Assembly: GCF_000184345.1 (NCBI RefSeq)
Contig: NC_017583.1
Coordinates: 2,294,001-2,358,000 of the forward strand
Origin: Spirochaeta thermophila DSM 6578
GTDB taxonomy: Bacteria > Spirochaetota > Spirochaetia > Winmispirales > Winmispiraceae
Direction: 5' to 3'
Length of the DNA: 64,000 bases
Part shown: positions 29,031 to 36,139 of the stretch, piece by piece
Position numbering within the stretch: position 1 is the stretch's first letter
How the letters are laid out: every line of letters starts with the position of its first letter
Position numbers and translations under genes: made by a program
The notes under the pieces: generated by a model
The model's database searches: none
The model's input: the letters and a program-made list of their open reading frames with translations, nothing else
What the model was told of the DNA's origin: nothing

Positions 29031-29059
29031 TTGACGAATCCGCAGGATCGGGGTACAAT
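29031..29059 (+). promoter_or_regulatory. Strong promoter of the candidate small RNA
   Basis: TTGACG (29031-29036), exactly 17 bases, TACAAT (29054-29059). It is one of the best sigma-70 sites in the window and has no gene directly after it. The start is expected near 29066. Confidence 0.8.
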
Positions 29060-29065
29060 AGTCTA

Positions 29066-29161
29066 TTGAAAAAAGAAAAGCTTCCGATAGCGAGGAGGTG
29101 ACACTATCGGAAGCCAGAAAAAAAGGAGGCTGAAGGAGAGCGCGACGCGCTCTCCTTTTTA
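29066..29161 (+). ncRNA. Candidate small RNA, about 95 nt, with GGA-rich hairpins
   Basis: The unit runs from a near-consensus promoter to a strong terminator with no credible gene. Hairpin 1 is GCTTCCGATAG (29080-29090) paired with CTATCGGAAGC (29104-29114), a perfect 11-base stem around a 13-base loop that displays GAGGAGGTGA. A single-stranded linker follows with AAAAGGAGGC. The terminator stem also starts AAGGAGAG. Repeated GGA motifs, one in a loop, resemble CsrA-sequestering RNAs; the loop also mimics a ribosome-binding site. An 11-codon frame starting at a GTG in the loop exists but has no spacing for its own ribosome site. Function is inference. Confidence 0.65.
29133..29160 (+). terminator. 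Terminator of the candidate small RNA
   Basis: AAGGAGAGCGC (29133-29143), loop GAC, GCGCTCTCCTT (29147-29157), continuing into a T-run. Confidence 0.9.
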
Positions 29162-29266
29162 CGTTATTATAAACATCGGAAGGAGGAGAAAGTTACACAA
29201 GGCCCTTTCCGGCACTCTCTTTTTTGAGTAGAGTGTAAGGAGAGACCACAGATCAGGGAGGGAGCC

Positions 29267-29971
29267 ATGCTCGCACGACCACAGGCACTCACCGGACCTC
29301 AGACCGGTGCGCTTCAAAGGATCCTCACCAATATCTACCTCTGGATGACGGGAGGCCTCGCCCTCACCGGCGTGGTGTCCCTGGGAGTGGCAAGTTCACC
29401 GACACTCCTCAGGACGTTCTTCAGCAATCCCCTCATCTTCTTCCTCCTCATAGGAGGAGAGCTCGCCCTCGTCTTCTACCTCTCTCTCCGGATACAGAAG
29501 ATGAGCCCCTTCGCGGCCACGGTGGCGTTCGCATCCTATTCGGCGCTCAACGGGGTGACCCTCGCCCCCCTCTTCCTCGTCTACACGGGAACGAGCATCG
29601 CCCAGGTGTTCTTCATCACCGCAGCCACCTTCGCGGGGATGAGCGCCTACGGCTATCTCACGAAGCGCGATCTCTCCAGGGTGGGGAGCATCGTGGGGAT
29701 GGCTCTGTGGGGGCTCATCATCGCCTCTCTCGTGAATATCTTCCTGCGAAGCGAAGGCTTCTCACTCATCATCTCCTACGTGGGTGTGCTCATCTTCGTA
29801 GGACTCACGGCGTACGATACCCAGATCCTCAAACAGTGGGCCACCCAGATCGATCCCTCCGACGAGAGCGTCTACGTGAGGTTCTCCATCATGGGCGCGC
29901 TCAAACTCTACCTGGACTTCATCAATCTGTTCCTGTTCCTCCTCAGGATCATGGGGAGCCGGAGGGATTAG
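29267..29971 (+). CDS. BAX-inhibitor-1 family membrane protein
   Basis: A 234-residue protein with seven predicted membrane helices, matching the BI-1/YbhL/YccA family (the YNP/YSALNGVTLAP helix, the TKRDLSRVG loop, and the TAYDTQILKQW segment with its conserved Asp). Family members are pH-sensitive calcium leak channels or modulators of membrane proteases such as FtsH; the role here is unknown. GGGAGGGAG is the ribosome site. It is followed by a strong bidirectional terminator. Confidence 0.92.
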   Translation: MLARPQALTGPQTGALQRILTNIYLWMTGGLALTGVVSLGVASSPTLLRTFFSNPLIFFLLIGGELALVFYLSLRIQKMSPFAATVAFASYSALNGVTLAPLFLVYTGTSIAQVFFITAATFAGMSAYGYLTKRDLSRVGSIVGMALWGLIIASLVNIFLRSEGFSLIISYVGVLIFVGLTAYDTQILKQWATQIDPSDESVYVRFSIMGALKLYLDFINLFLFLLRIMGSRRD

Positions 29972-29993
29972 GAGAAAGAACCTTCATCAGGAA

Positions 29994-30032
29994 AGAGATG
30001 AGGGCCGTCCGTGACGGCCCTCATCTCTTTTT
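29994..30032. terminator. Bidirectional terminator
   Basis: AGAGATGAGGGCCGTC (29994-30009) pairs with GACGGCCCTCATCTCT (30013-30028), with T-run on the right and A-run on the left. It serves the converging units on both sides. Confidence 0.92.
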
Positions 30033-30078
30033 GCACGCATGGCTTCTGGTCCTGCCCAAGAACCGCTGTACCGAATGG

Positions 30079-31110
30079 TCATTGAGGCTGAGTCACAAGG
30101 TGATGAATGATCTCCCGGTTGTACACCTTTACCACTATCTCGGCATTGACCGGAAGGAGGTAAGGAAAGCTCAGCCGTCCTCCCGGATGTTTCATGGAGA
30201 AGAGCACCTCACGCTCTCCGCCGGGGATGATCACCTCCACCGAGAGATCGACCGGTACGGGATAGGTCGGGAGGGCATAGTCGAAGAGACCGGCGATCTC
30301 AGTCCGGGTGTTCCGGTAGGGTACGTACTTCAGCTCCACCCTCGTACCGGGAGCGACCCGCGTACCCGCCTCCGGGAGTTGCTCCCTGATCATGCCCGGA
30401 TCGGATGGGGTGTCCTCTTCCTCCACGGGAGAGAAGGTGAAGGGGAGGGCGAGGGACGCGAGTGCCTCTATTGCCTCATCCGGGAGCTTACCCACCAGTT
30501 CCGGTACGGCCACCCGCTGCGGCGCAGGCCCACGGCTCACCACCAGTTCGAGATCCACAGGACCGGTGATCCGGGTGCCAGGCTCGGGTTTCTGTTCGAG
30601 CACGGTTCCCACAGGCTTGTCGCTGTACACGTAGACAAGAGGCTGCTTTATGGTGATGAGCGGCTCATAAGGGGCGAAGAGGCTCCTGAGCTCGAGGGAT
30701 ACCTCTTCGACGAGCTTACCCCTGTAGTCCTGCACCTCTTCCACCACGGCTCCCCTGCTCACCACGAGCGTCACTTCCTTACCCACCTTCATGAGAGAAC
30801 CGGGTGGAGGGCTCTGTGCGATGACCTTCCCTTTGGTGGTGGGGTCAGAGCTGTACCTGAGCTGCACATAGGGATAGAGCTTGTATTTCTGGAGGGCGAG
30901 GAGGGCGTCTTCGAGCTCCTGGCCTTCCACGGCGGGCACGAGCACCTCTTCAGGCGCCCGGATGGCCAGCATGAAAGCGCCCACCCCTCCCAGGGCCATG
31001 AGGAGCATGAGAAAGATGCTCGCGTAGATGAAGAACGAGAACCACTTCTTCGCCGGTTCATCAGGAGAACGGGGAATCGCTTCTCGCACCTTACGGACCA
31101 GTCGTTTCAC
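30079..31110 (-). CDS. Membrane-anchored PASTA-domain protein
   Basis: 343 residues: a short cytoplasmic start, one transmembrane helix (WFSFFIYASIFLMLLMALGG and the residues after it), then three periplasmic PASTA repeats (roughly 58-125, 126-200, 200-270) with the PxPGxxVxxGxxVxLxVSxG pattern, and a C-terminal all-beta segment. PASTA modules bind peptidoglycan fragments or partners. There is no kinase domain, unlike PknB. The GTG at 31110 is preferred because GGGAGG lies five bases upstream; it overlaps fmt by 20 bases. Third gene of def-fmt-PASTA. Confidence 0.85.
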   Translation of the reverse strand: MKRLVRKVREAIPRSPDEPAKKWFSFFIYASIFLMLLMALGGVGAFMLAIRAPEEVLVPAVEGQELEDALLALQKYKLYPYVQLRYSSDPTTKGKVIAQSPPPGSLMKVGKEVTLVVSRGAVVEEVQDYRGKLVEEVSLELRSLFAPYEPLITIKQPLVYVYSDKPVGTVLEQKPEPGTRITGPVDLELVVSRGPAPQRVAVPELVGKLPDEAIEALASLALPFTFSPVEEEDTPSDPGMIREQLPEAGTRVAPGTRVELKYVPYRNTRTEIAGLFDYALPTYPVPVDLSVEVIIPGGEREVLFSMKHPGGRLSFPYLLPVNAEIVVKVYNREIIHHLVTQPQ

Positions 31111-32068
31111 CAGTTCCTCCCAGCCGCAGCCCGACAAGATCCGGCATACCGTTGAGGAATTCCTTCCATCCCAGGGGGTTGCGACCCTCTCTCTGGAGCT
31201 TGAGGACCCCGAGGAGGCCCTTCCCGGTTTGTATCAGAATTCCGTAGTCCTTGTCTACTCCTGCCACCGTACCGGGAGATGCATCCGCCTCCCGGTCTTC
31301 CAGAGGGACGGTTTCCAGAAGATAGAGTCTGTGCTGGTTGAGGGACGTGTAGGCCCGCGGCCAGGGGTAGAAGGCCCTCACCTTCGCATCAATCCTGACG
31401 GCTGTTTCCTCCCAGAGGATGAGTCCGTCTTCTTTCTTCAACAACGCACAGTAGGTGGCCGCAGTCTCGTCCTGGGGGACGGGAGTGGCTTTCCCCTCCT
31501 CGATGAGGTGGAGGGCCTCCACCAGGAGCTCGGCCCCCCGCTCCGAGGCCCAGAGAGAAAGGCTCTCCGAGGTCTCCCGGCCGGTGAGGGATATGCGTTC
31601 CTGAAGGATGATGTCACCGGCATCCATCCTGAGATCGAGTTTCTGCACGGTGATGCCGGTCTCAGGCTCCAGGTTGAGTATGGCCGCGGGGATGGGAGCA
31701 GGTCCCCGATACTTGGGAAGCAGGGAAGGATGGAGGTTGATGCCCCCTTTGGGGAAGAGCGCGAGAAACTTCGGGCCGAAGATCTTTCCGTACGCCACCA
31801 CTACCAGGATGTCGGGCGCCAGGCGGGCCACCTGCTCACGGAACGCTGCATCGAGTCGTTCAGGCTGAAAGACACGAAGCCCCAACCTGAGGGCCTCCTC
31901 TTTCACCGGAGGACTCTGGAGGCGACGGCCCCTCCCTCGAGGGGCATCGGGATTGGTGAGCACCCCCACGACAGGAAAGCGTGAGGCCACCGCCCGGAGC
32001 GAAGGGACGGCGAACGCAGGGGTGCCTGCGAACAGGACCCTCAGCGAGCCACGCGCGTTCGTCTCCAA
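31091..32068 (-). CDS. fmt: Methionyl-tRNA formyltransferase
   Basis: A 325-residue enzyme that formylates initiator Met-tRNA using 10-formyltetrahydrofolate. Motifs: LFAGTPAFAVPSL near the start, INLHPSLLPKYRGPAPI with the catalytic Asn-His, and LDLRMDAGDII with the conserved Asp. The start codon appears to be TTG at 32068, inside the end of def (28-base overlap), so the pair is translationally coupled. Confidence 0.94.
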   Translation of the reverse strand: METNARGSLRVLFAGTPAFAVPSLRAVASRFPVVGVLTNPDAPRGRGRRLQSPPVKEEALRLGLRVFQPERLDAAFREQVARLAPDILVVVAYGKIFGPKFLALFPKGGINLHPSLLPKYRGPAPIPAAILNLEPETGITVQKLDLRMDAGDIILQERISLTGRETSESLSLWASERGAELLVEALHLIEEGKATPVPQDETAATYCALLKKEDGLILWEETAVRIDAKVRAFYPWPRAYTSLNQHRLYLLETVPLEDREADASPGTVAGVDKDYGILIQTGKGLLGVLKLQREGRNPLGWKEFLNGMPDLVGLRLGGTGETTGP

Positions 32069-32532
32069 TAGAGCTGCTCCAGTCTCTCACGTTTTTTGGA
32101 GGGAAGCCTATCGAGGAAGAGCACACCGTTGAGGTGATCGAACTCGTGCTGGATCACCCGTGCGAGCAGGCCATCGGCCTCCATCCTGAACGGCTTTCCC
32201 TGCAGGTTCCAGGCAGACACCTCCACCGCGGCAGGCCGCACCACGTCGGCGTAGATCTGGGGGATGCTGAGGCACCCCTCCTCAAAGGTGGCGAGCTCCG
32301 GTGAGGTCGCGGTGATCTCGGGGTTTATGAAGACGAGGGGTTCCCCCTCGGGGACGTGACAGATGAAGAAACGCTGGGAGATCCCCACCTGAGGGGCGGC
32401 GAGCCCTATCCCGTTGGCCTCGTGCATGAGGTCGAACATCCCCTCGACCACCCGGGCGAGCCGTCCGTCTATCTCCGGAACGAGGACCGCACGCTTCCTC
32501 AGGGTCTCGTCTCCAAGATATCTCAACTCCAT
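32041..32532 (-). CDS. def: Peptide deformylase
   Basis: A 163-residue metalloenzyme that removes the formyl group from nascent proteins. All three motifs are intact: GIGLAAPQVG, EGCLSIP (metal Cys) and QHEFDHLNG (two metal His and catalytic Glu). AAGGAGGAG precedes the ATG. A good promoter survives between the start and the IS256 copy inserted just upstream. Confidence 0.96.
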   Translation of the reverse strand: MELRYLGDETLRKRAVLVPEIDGRLARVVEGMFDLMHEANGIGLAAPQVGISQRFFICHVPEGEPLVFINPEITATSPELATFEEGCLSIPQIYADVVRPAAVEVSAWNLQGKPFRMEADGLLARVIQHEFDHLNGVLFLDRLPSKKRERLEQLYWRRTRVAR

Positions 32533-32552
32533 ACTACATACTCCTCCTTGTT

Positions 32553-32581
32553 ATAGTACGAAAAACAGCCCTCCCTGACAA
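32553..32581 (-). promoter_or_regulatory. Promoter of def-fmt-PASTA
   Basis: On the minus strand TTGTCA (32576-32581), 17 bases, TACTAT (32553-32558). The IS256 copy ends 16 bases upstream of the -35. Confidence 0.75.
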
Positions 32582-32588
32582 CGCGGGG

Positions 32589-32597
32589 AGTGGACAA
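32589..32597. repeat. Target-site duplication, IS256 copy 2 (left)
   Basis: AGTGGACAA, repeated exactly at 33943-33951. Confidence 0.85.
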
Positions 32598-33942
32598 GGG
32601 ATTGTCAAGGGGGAGTGTTGAAATTGAGCTGGAGCTGATAAGGGGTGCGTCTCCCCACCTCTTGTATCACCTGCATGCCCACCACGTAGAGGCCTACCAC
32701 CTCATCTGCATGGGCATGGCTCATATACCCAGGATACCTCCGTAGAAAGCTTCTCATGTGCCGAAACATGTTCTCCGCAAGGTTGCTCGTCCTCACCTTC
32801 TCCTTCCACTCATAGGGTAACTCCAGATAGGAGAAAAGCCGGTCCTTCCGCCACAGGAGGGAGGCCGTCATCCGGGGAGCCTTCGCCGCCCACTTCTTCA
32901 CGAATGCCTCCAACGCACGTGCTGCGTCCTCCTTCCCTCCTGCCTCAAAGAGCTTCCAGTACTCCGCTCGAAAAGCTCGCCTCTCCTTCTGGAGGTCTGC
33001 GTTCTTCCCCTTCCGTTCCCCCATGTCCTGCAGGAGCTTCTGCTCAAGCGTACCCTGCAGGTGCCAGAGGCATACCTGCTTCTTCGCCTCAGGATACACC
33101 GTCTCCACGGCCTGCCGGATCCCCTCAGCCTCATCGGCCACCACCAGCTCCACCTCATGAAGCCCTCGCTCATAGAGCCTGGTAAGGAGTCGCTCGTAGC
33201 TCGCCTGGTCCTCCTGCTCCGCAACGACCCAGTCGAGGAGCTCATGAGATCCGTCCTCCTTCACCCCCACGGCACTCAGGACAACCAGCTTCTTCTGACC
33301 CCTCCCACGCCTCTTTGCCCACACTCCATCCAGCACAAGGGCCTTCACTCCTCTAAGGGACCTCCTCCGCCACTGCTCCTTCTCCTCACGAAGACGCTTT
33401 ATGAGCCGCAGGAGTGTCTGCGGGTGAGCCTCGCCTATCCCCAGCTCCCGTAACAGGATGGCCCACGTCCGCGCGCTCATCCCTCCCACATACCCGAGAA
33501 GGAGCTGCTCGGCGAGGGCCACGAGCCTCTGCTCGTAGGTCACCAGCTTTACCTCCTTCCCCCCGCCGGTGCGAATGCGGGGCACGCGTACCTCCTCGAT
33601 CGGCCCCCAGGGGGTCTGCACGCTCTTCCACTTTCTGTAGCCGTACCGGTAGTACTGCCCTTTCTCAGGCTCCCCTCGTGCATATCGTGGTCGTCCTACT
33701 GCCTCCTCTCTCAGCGTCTCAAGGAGGTGTTCCAGGTACGTCTTGTAGGTGTGGCGCACCTCCTCCCGTAGCTGGTCTTCCACTTGTTTCATCAGATCAG
33801 AGAGGGTATACTGTGTCTCAATCAGTGTGCGTGTGTTACCACGCTTCATGGGGTATCTCCTCCTTGAAAAAAGGATTAGTGTGGTGGGAGATACCCCTTA
33901 TCTTTTTTCCCCGCCTTTTTCAACACTCGATGTTACAGTCCC
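32598..33942 (-). mobile_element. IS256-family insertion sequence, copy 2
   Basis: 1345 bases, the same length as copy 1, flanked by a perfect nine-base duplication. Ends are GGGATTGT (left) and GGGACTGT (right, reverse strand). It sits between the divergent def and tRNA-Cys promoters. Confidence 0.92.
32605..33849 (-). CDS. IS256-family transposase, copy 2
   Basis: 414 residues, intact, nearly identical to the copy at 23175. Catalytic segments ALVLDGVWAKRRGRG, VVADEAEGIRQAV and TSNLAENMFRHMR are all present. Nucleotide differences cluster around 33070-33200 and 33340-33360 and change only a few residues, so the copies have diverged somewhat or been partly exchanged. Confidence 0.95.
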   Translation of the reverse strand: MKRGNTRTLIETQYTLSDLMKQVEDQLREEVRHTYKTYLEHLLETLREEAVGRPRYARGEPEKGQYYRYGYRKWKSVQTPWGPIEEVRVPRIRTGGGKEVKLVTYEQRLVALAEQLLLGYVGGMSARTWAILLRELGIGEAHPQTLLRLIKRLREEKEQWRRRSLRGVKALVLDGVWAKRRGRGQKKLVVLSAVGVKEDGSHELLDWVVAEQEDQASYERLLTRLYERGLHEVELVVADEAEGIRQAVETVYPEAKKQVCLWHLQGTLEQKLLQDMGERKGKNADLQKERRAFRAEYWKLFEAGGKEDAARALEAFVKKWAAKAPRMTASLLWRKDRLFSYLELPYEWKEKVRTSNLAENMFRHMRSFLRRYPGYMSHAHADEVVGLYVVGMQVIQEVGRRTPYQLQLNFNTPP

Positions 33943-33951
33943 AGTGGACAA
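33943..33951. repeat. Target-site duplication, IS256 copy 2 (right)
   Basis: AGTGGACAA. It contains TGGACA, which lies 17 bases before TAATAC and could act as the -35 of tRNA-Cys. Confidence 0.85.
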
Positions 33952-33987
33952 AGCTCTCTTTTTTTAGTAATACTCTATATCGAACGG

Positions 33988-34059
33988 GGCGCCGTACCCA
34001 AGTGGTAAGGGAGGGGCCTGCAAAGCCCTTATTCGCCGGTTCGAATCCGGCCGGCGCCT
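33988..34059 (+). tRNA. tRNA-Cys (anticodon GCA)
   Basis: 72 bases. Acceptor stem GGCGCCG pairs with CGGCGCC, the anticodon loop is CTGCAAA with GCA at 34-36, and the T arm reads CCGG-TTCGAAT-CCGG. CCA is not encoded. A candidate promoter TGGACA-17-TAATAC lies at 33945-33973, with its -35 in the IS256 target duplication. T-rich sequence after the gene may terminate it. Confidence 0.95.
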
Positions 34060-34139
34060 CTTTTCATCTCCACGGACATGCCCCTGCAATCCGATAGAAA
34101 ACCCTTGCGCAGAGAGAAAATCTGATACATCATATACCC

Positions 34140-35132
34140 ATGCGGAAGCTCTTCTTCCTGCTTCTCCTCGTGTGCGTGATGGTGGCGGTCTTTCCCTCCT
34201 GCTCCCTCAACAAGATGATCACCCGGGCTGTGGTCTCTTCTCTCGGCACGGGGGGGGCCGATCCCTTCTCGACGGAGGAAGACCCTCAGCTCGTGGCAGA
34301 GGCATTACCCTTCGCCCTCAAACTCTACGAAACGCTCCTCCAGTCGGATCCCGACAACCGGGAGCTGCTCCTCACCCTTGCCCAGGGGTATGTCTCCTAT
34401 GCGAAGGCCTTCGTGGAGGAACCGGCCCGTAGACTTCCCCTCTCCTCGTACGCGGCACAGAAGAAGGCGTACCGGAGAGCGAGGCTCCTCTACCTCCGGG
34501 GGGCGCGTTACGCCCTCCACGCCCTGGAGGAGGCCCATCCTCGCGCCTTTGCCGAATGGGAAGGAGGGGACCTCTCGACCTTCCTCGGCACGGTACGGGA
34601 GGAGGACGTCGCCGCCCTCTACTGGGGGGCCGCGGGGCTCCTTTCAGCCATCTCCCTCGACCCGTCGGATCCGGAACTCTCGCTCTCGATACCCAAGGCC
34701 GTGAGCCTGGCTGCGACGATCCTGCTCTCCTTTCCCGATTCCCAGGAGGGGGCGGTCCACGAGATGTTCATCTCCCTCTATGGGGGCCTCCCGGAGGCCC
34801 TGTGGTGGGGACCGAACCCTCCGGAGCTCCTCGTGGAGGGTCTCCGCCGTTACTACGAGAGTGAAGGTCTGGCCGACGCGACTCCCGAGGGAAAGGCCCG
34901 CCACCACTTCGAGCGGGCGGTGGCCTTGAGCGGGGGGAAGAAGCTCTCCCCCTACATCACGTACGCGGAGAGCATCGTGTATCCGAGACAGGACAAGGAT
35001 ACCTACCGGAACCTGCTCGAGAGGGCGCTTTCCATACCTCCCGGCGACACACCGGAGCACGCCCTGGAGAACGCCGTTGCACGGGAGAAGGCGGAGTGGC
35101 TTCTCGAGACCCTCGACGACCGATTCTTCTAG
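34140..35132 (+). CDS. tatT: TatT-like lipoprotein with TPR repeats (TRAP-associated)
   Basis: A 330-residue lipoprotein. The signal ends in a lipobox with Cys21 (VFPSC). The mature part is alpha-helical with TPR-like repeats (LKLYETLLQSDPDNRELLLTLAQGYVSYA, then repeated A/L-rich helices). It matches the T component of TPAT transporters, best known as Tp0956 of Treponema pallidum, which trimerises around the binding protein. Followed directly by the binding protein and the membrane subunit. Confidence 0.85.
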   Translation: MRKLFFLLLLVCVMVAVFPSCSLNKMITRAVVSSLGTGGADPFSTEEDPQLVAEALPFALKLYETLLQSDPDNRELLLTLAQGYVSYAKAFVEEPARRLPLSSYAAQKKAYRRARLLYLRGARYALHALEEAHPRAFAEWEGGDLSTFLGTVREEDVAALYWGAAGLLSAISLDPSDPELSLSIPKAVSLAATILLSFPDSQEGAVHEMFISLYGGLPEALWWGPNPPELLVEGLRRYYESEGLADATPEGKARHHFERAVALSGGKKLSPYITYAESIVYPRQDKDTYRNLLERALSIPPGDTPEHALENAVAREKAEWLLETLDDRFF

Positions 35133-35146
35133 AAAAAGGAGTGCCT

Positions 35147-36139
35147 ATGCGACACCTGGTCAAGCTCTTCTTCCTCTTCCTGGGGATCCCTCTGTGGGCT
35201 CTCACCATCAAGGTGGCGAGTCTGGCGCCAGTAGGAACACCTTGGGACGAGGCCCTCAGAGAGGTGGCCCAAAAGTGGGCGGAGCTCTCGAACGGTGAGG
35301 TGGAGATGAAGATATATCCGGGAGGGATCGCAGGCGATGAGATCGACGTGATTCGAAAGATGAGGCTCGGCCAGCTGCAGGGCGCGGTTCTCACCTCGGT
35401 GGGTCTCAATAAGATTCACCCGGACATGATCACCATGGCGCTCCCCATGATCGCCCAGAGCGACGAGGAGGTCTCCTACCTCCTCGAGAAGATGGGTCCT
35501 CGCTGGGAAGGGCTTCTCGTCCAGAAGGGCTTCGTCCCCGTGGTGTGGCAGGTGGCGGGGTGGGTCAACTTCTTCACCAAGGTCCCGGCCTATACTCCTG
35601 ACGAACTGAAAAAACTCAAGCTACGCACCTACCCCGACGAGCCGGAGATGAACCAGACGTTCAAGGAGTTCGGATTCCACATCGTCCCCCTCACCCAGAA
35701 CGAGGTGCTCGCAGGACTCCAGACCGGTATCGTGGAGGCGGTGTACGCACCCCCCGTGCTGGTCGCTACGCTGCAGTGGTTCGCCCTCGCACCCCACTAC
35801 ACCACGCTCAAATTCGCACCGGTGGTGGGTGCGCTCGTGATAGAGGAACGTACCTGGAACCGGATCCCCGAACGCTACCGCGATCCCTTCAGGAGGGCGG
35901 CCGCCGAGGCGGCGGAGGCCCTCAACGACAAGGTGAAGGAGGTGGACGAGAAGGCACTTTCCATCATGAAACAGCACGGACTCGTCATACACGAGGCCAC
36001 CCAAGAGGAGATCGCCCAGTGGGAGGCCATAAGCAGGGAAGGGCTCGCCCGACTCGCCGGGACGCTCTTCTCCCGGGACATCTATGAACAGGTCATCCAC
36101 CACATAGAAGACTACAGGGCTGGCCATGAGGATCGATGA
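35147..36139 (+). CDS. tatP: TRAP transporter periplasmic binding protein TatP (DctP family)
   Basis: 330 residues with an N-terminal signal (LVKLFFLFLGIPLWA). DctP-family features include LAPVGTPWDEALREVAQKW at the mature start, the LRTYPDEPEMNQTFKEFG segment, which holds the usual Arg-containing ligand site region, and GIVEAVYAPPV. TRAP systems import acids using ion gradients rather than ATP; TPAT versions have been linked to hydrophobic ligands. AAAAAGGAG precedes the ATG at 35147. Confidence 0.9.
   Translation: MRHLVKLFFLFLGIPLWALTIKVASLAPVGTPWDEALREVAQKWAELSNGEVEMKIYPGGIAGDEIDVIRKMRLGQLQGAVLTSVGLNKIHPDMITMALPMIAQSDEEVSYLLEKMGPRWEGLLVQKGFVPVVWQVAGWVNFFTKVPAYTPDELKKLKLRTYPDEPEMNQTFKEFGFHIVPLTQNEVLAGLQTGIVEAVYAPPVLVATLQWFALAPHYTTLKFAPVVGALVIEERTWNRIPERYRDPFRRAAAEAAEALNDKVKEVDEKALSIMKQHGLVIHEATQEEIAQWEAISREGLARLAGTLFSRDIYEQVIHHIEDYRAGHEDR

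Noticed and set aside
29095-29130. 11-codon peptide gene starting at GTG in the small-RNA loop
   Set aside because: The GGAGG abuts the GTG with no spacing and the start would be locked in a stem; coding is unlikely.
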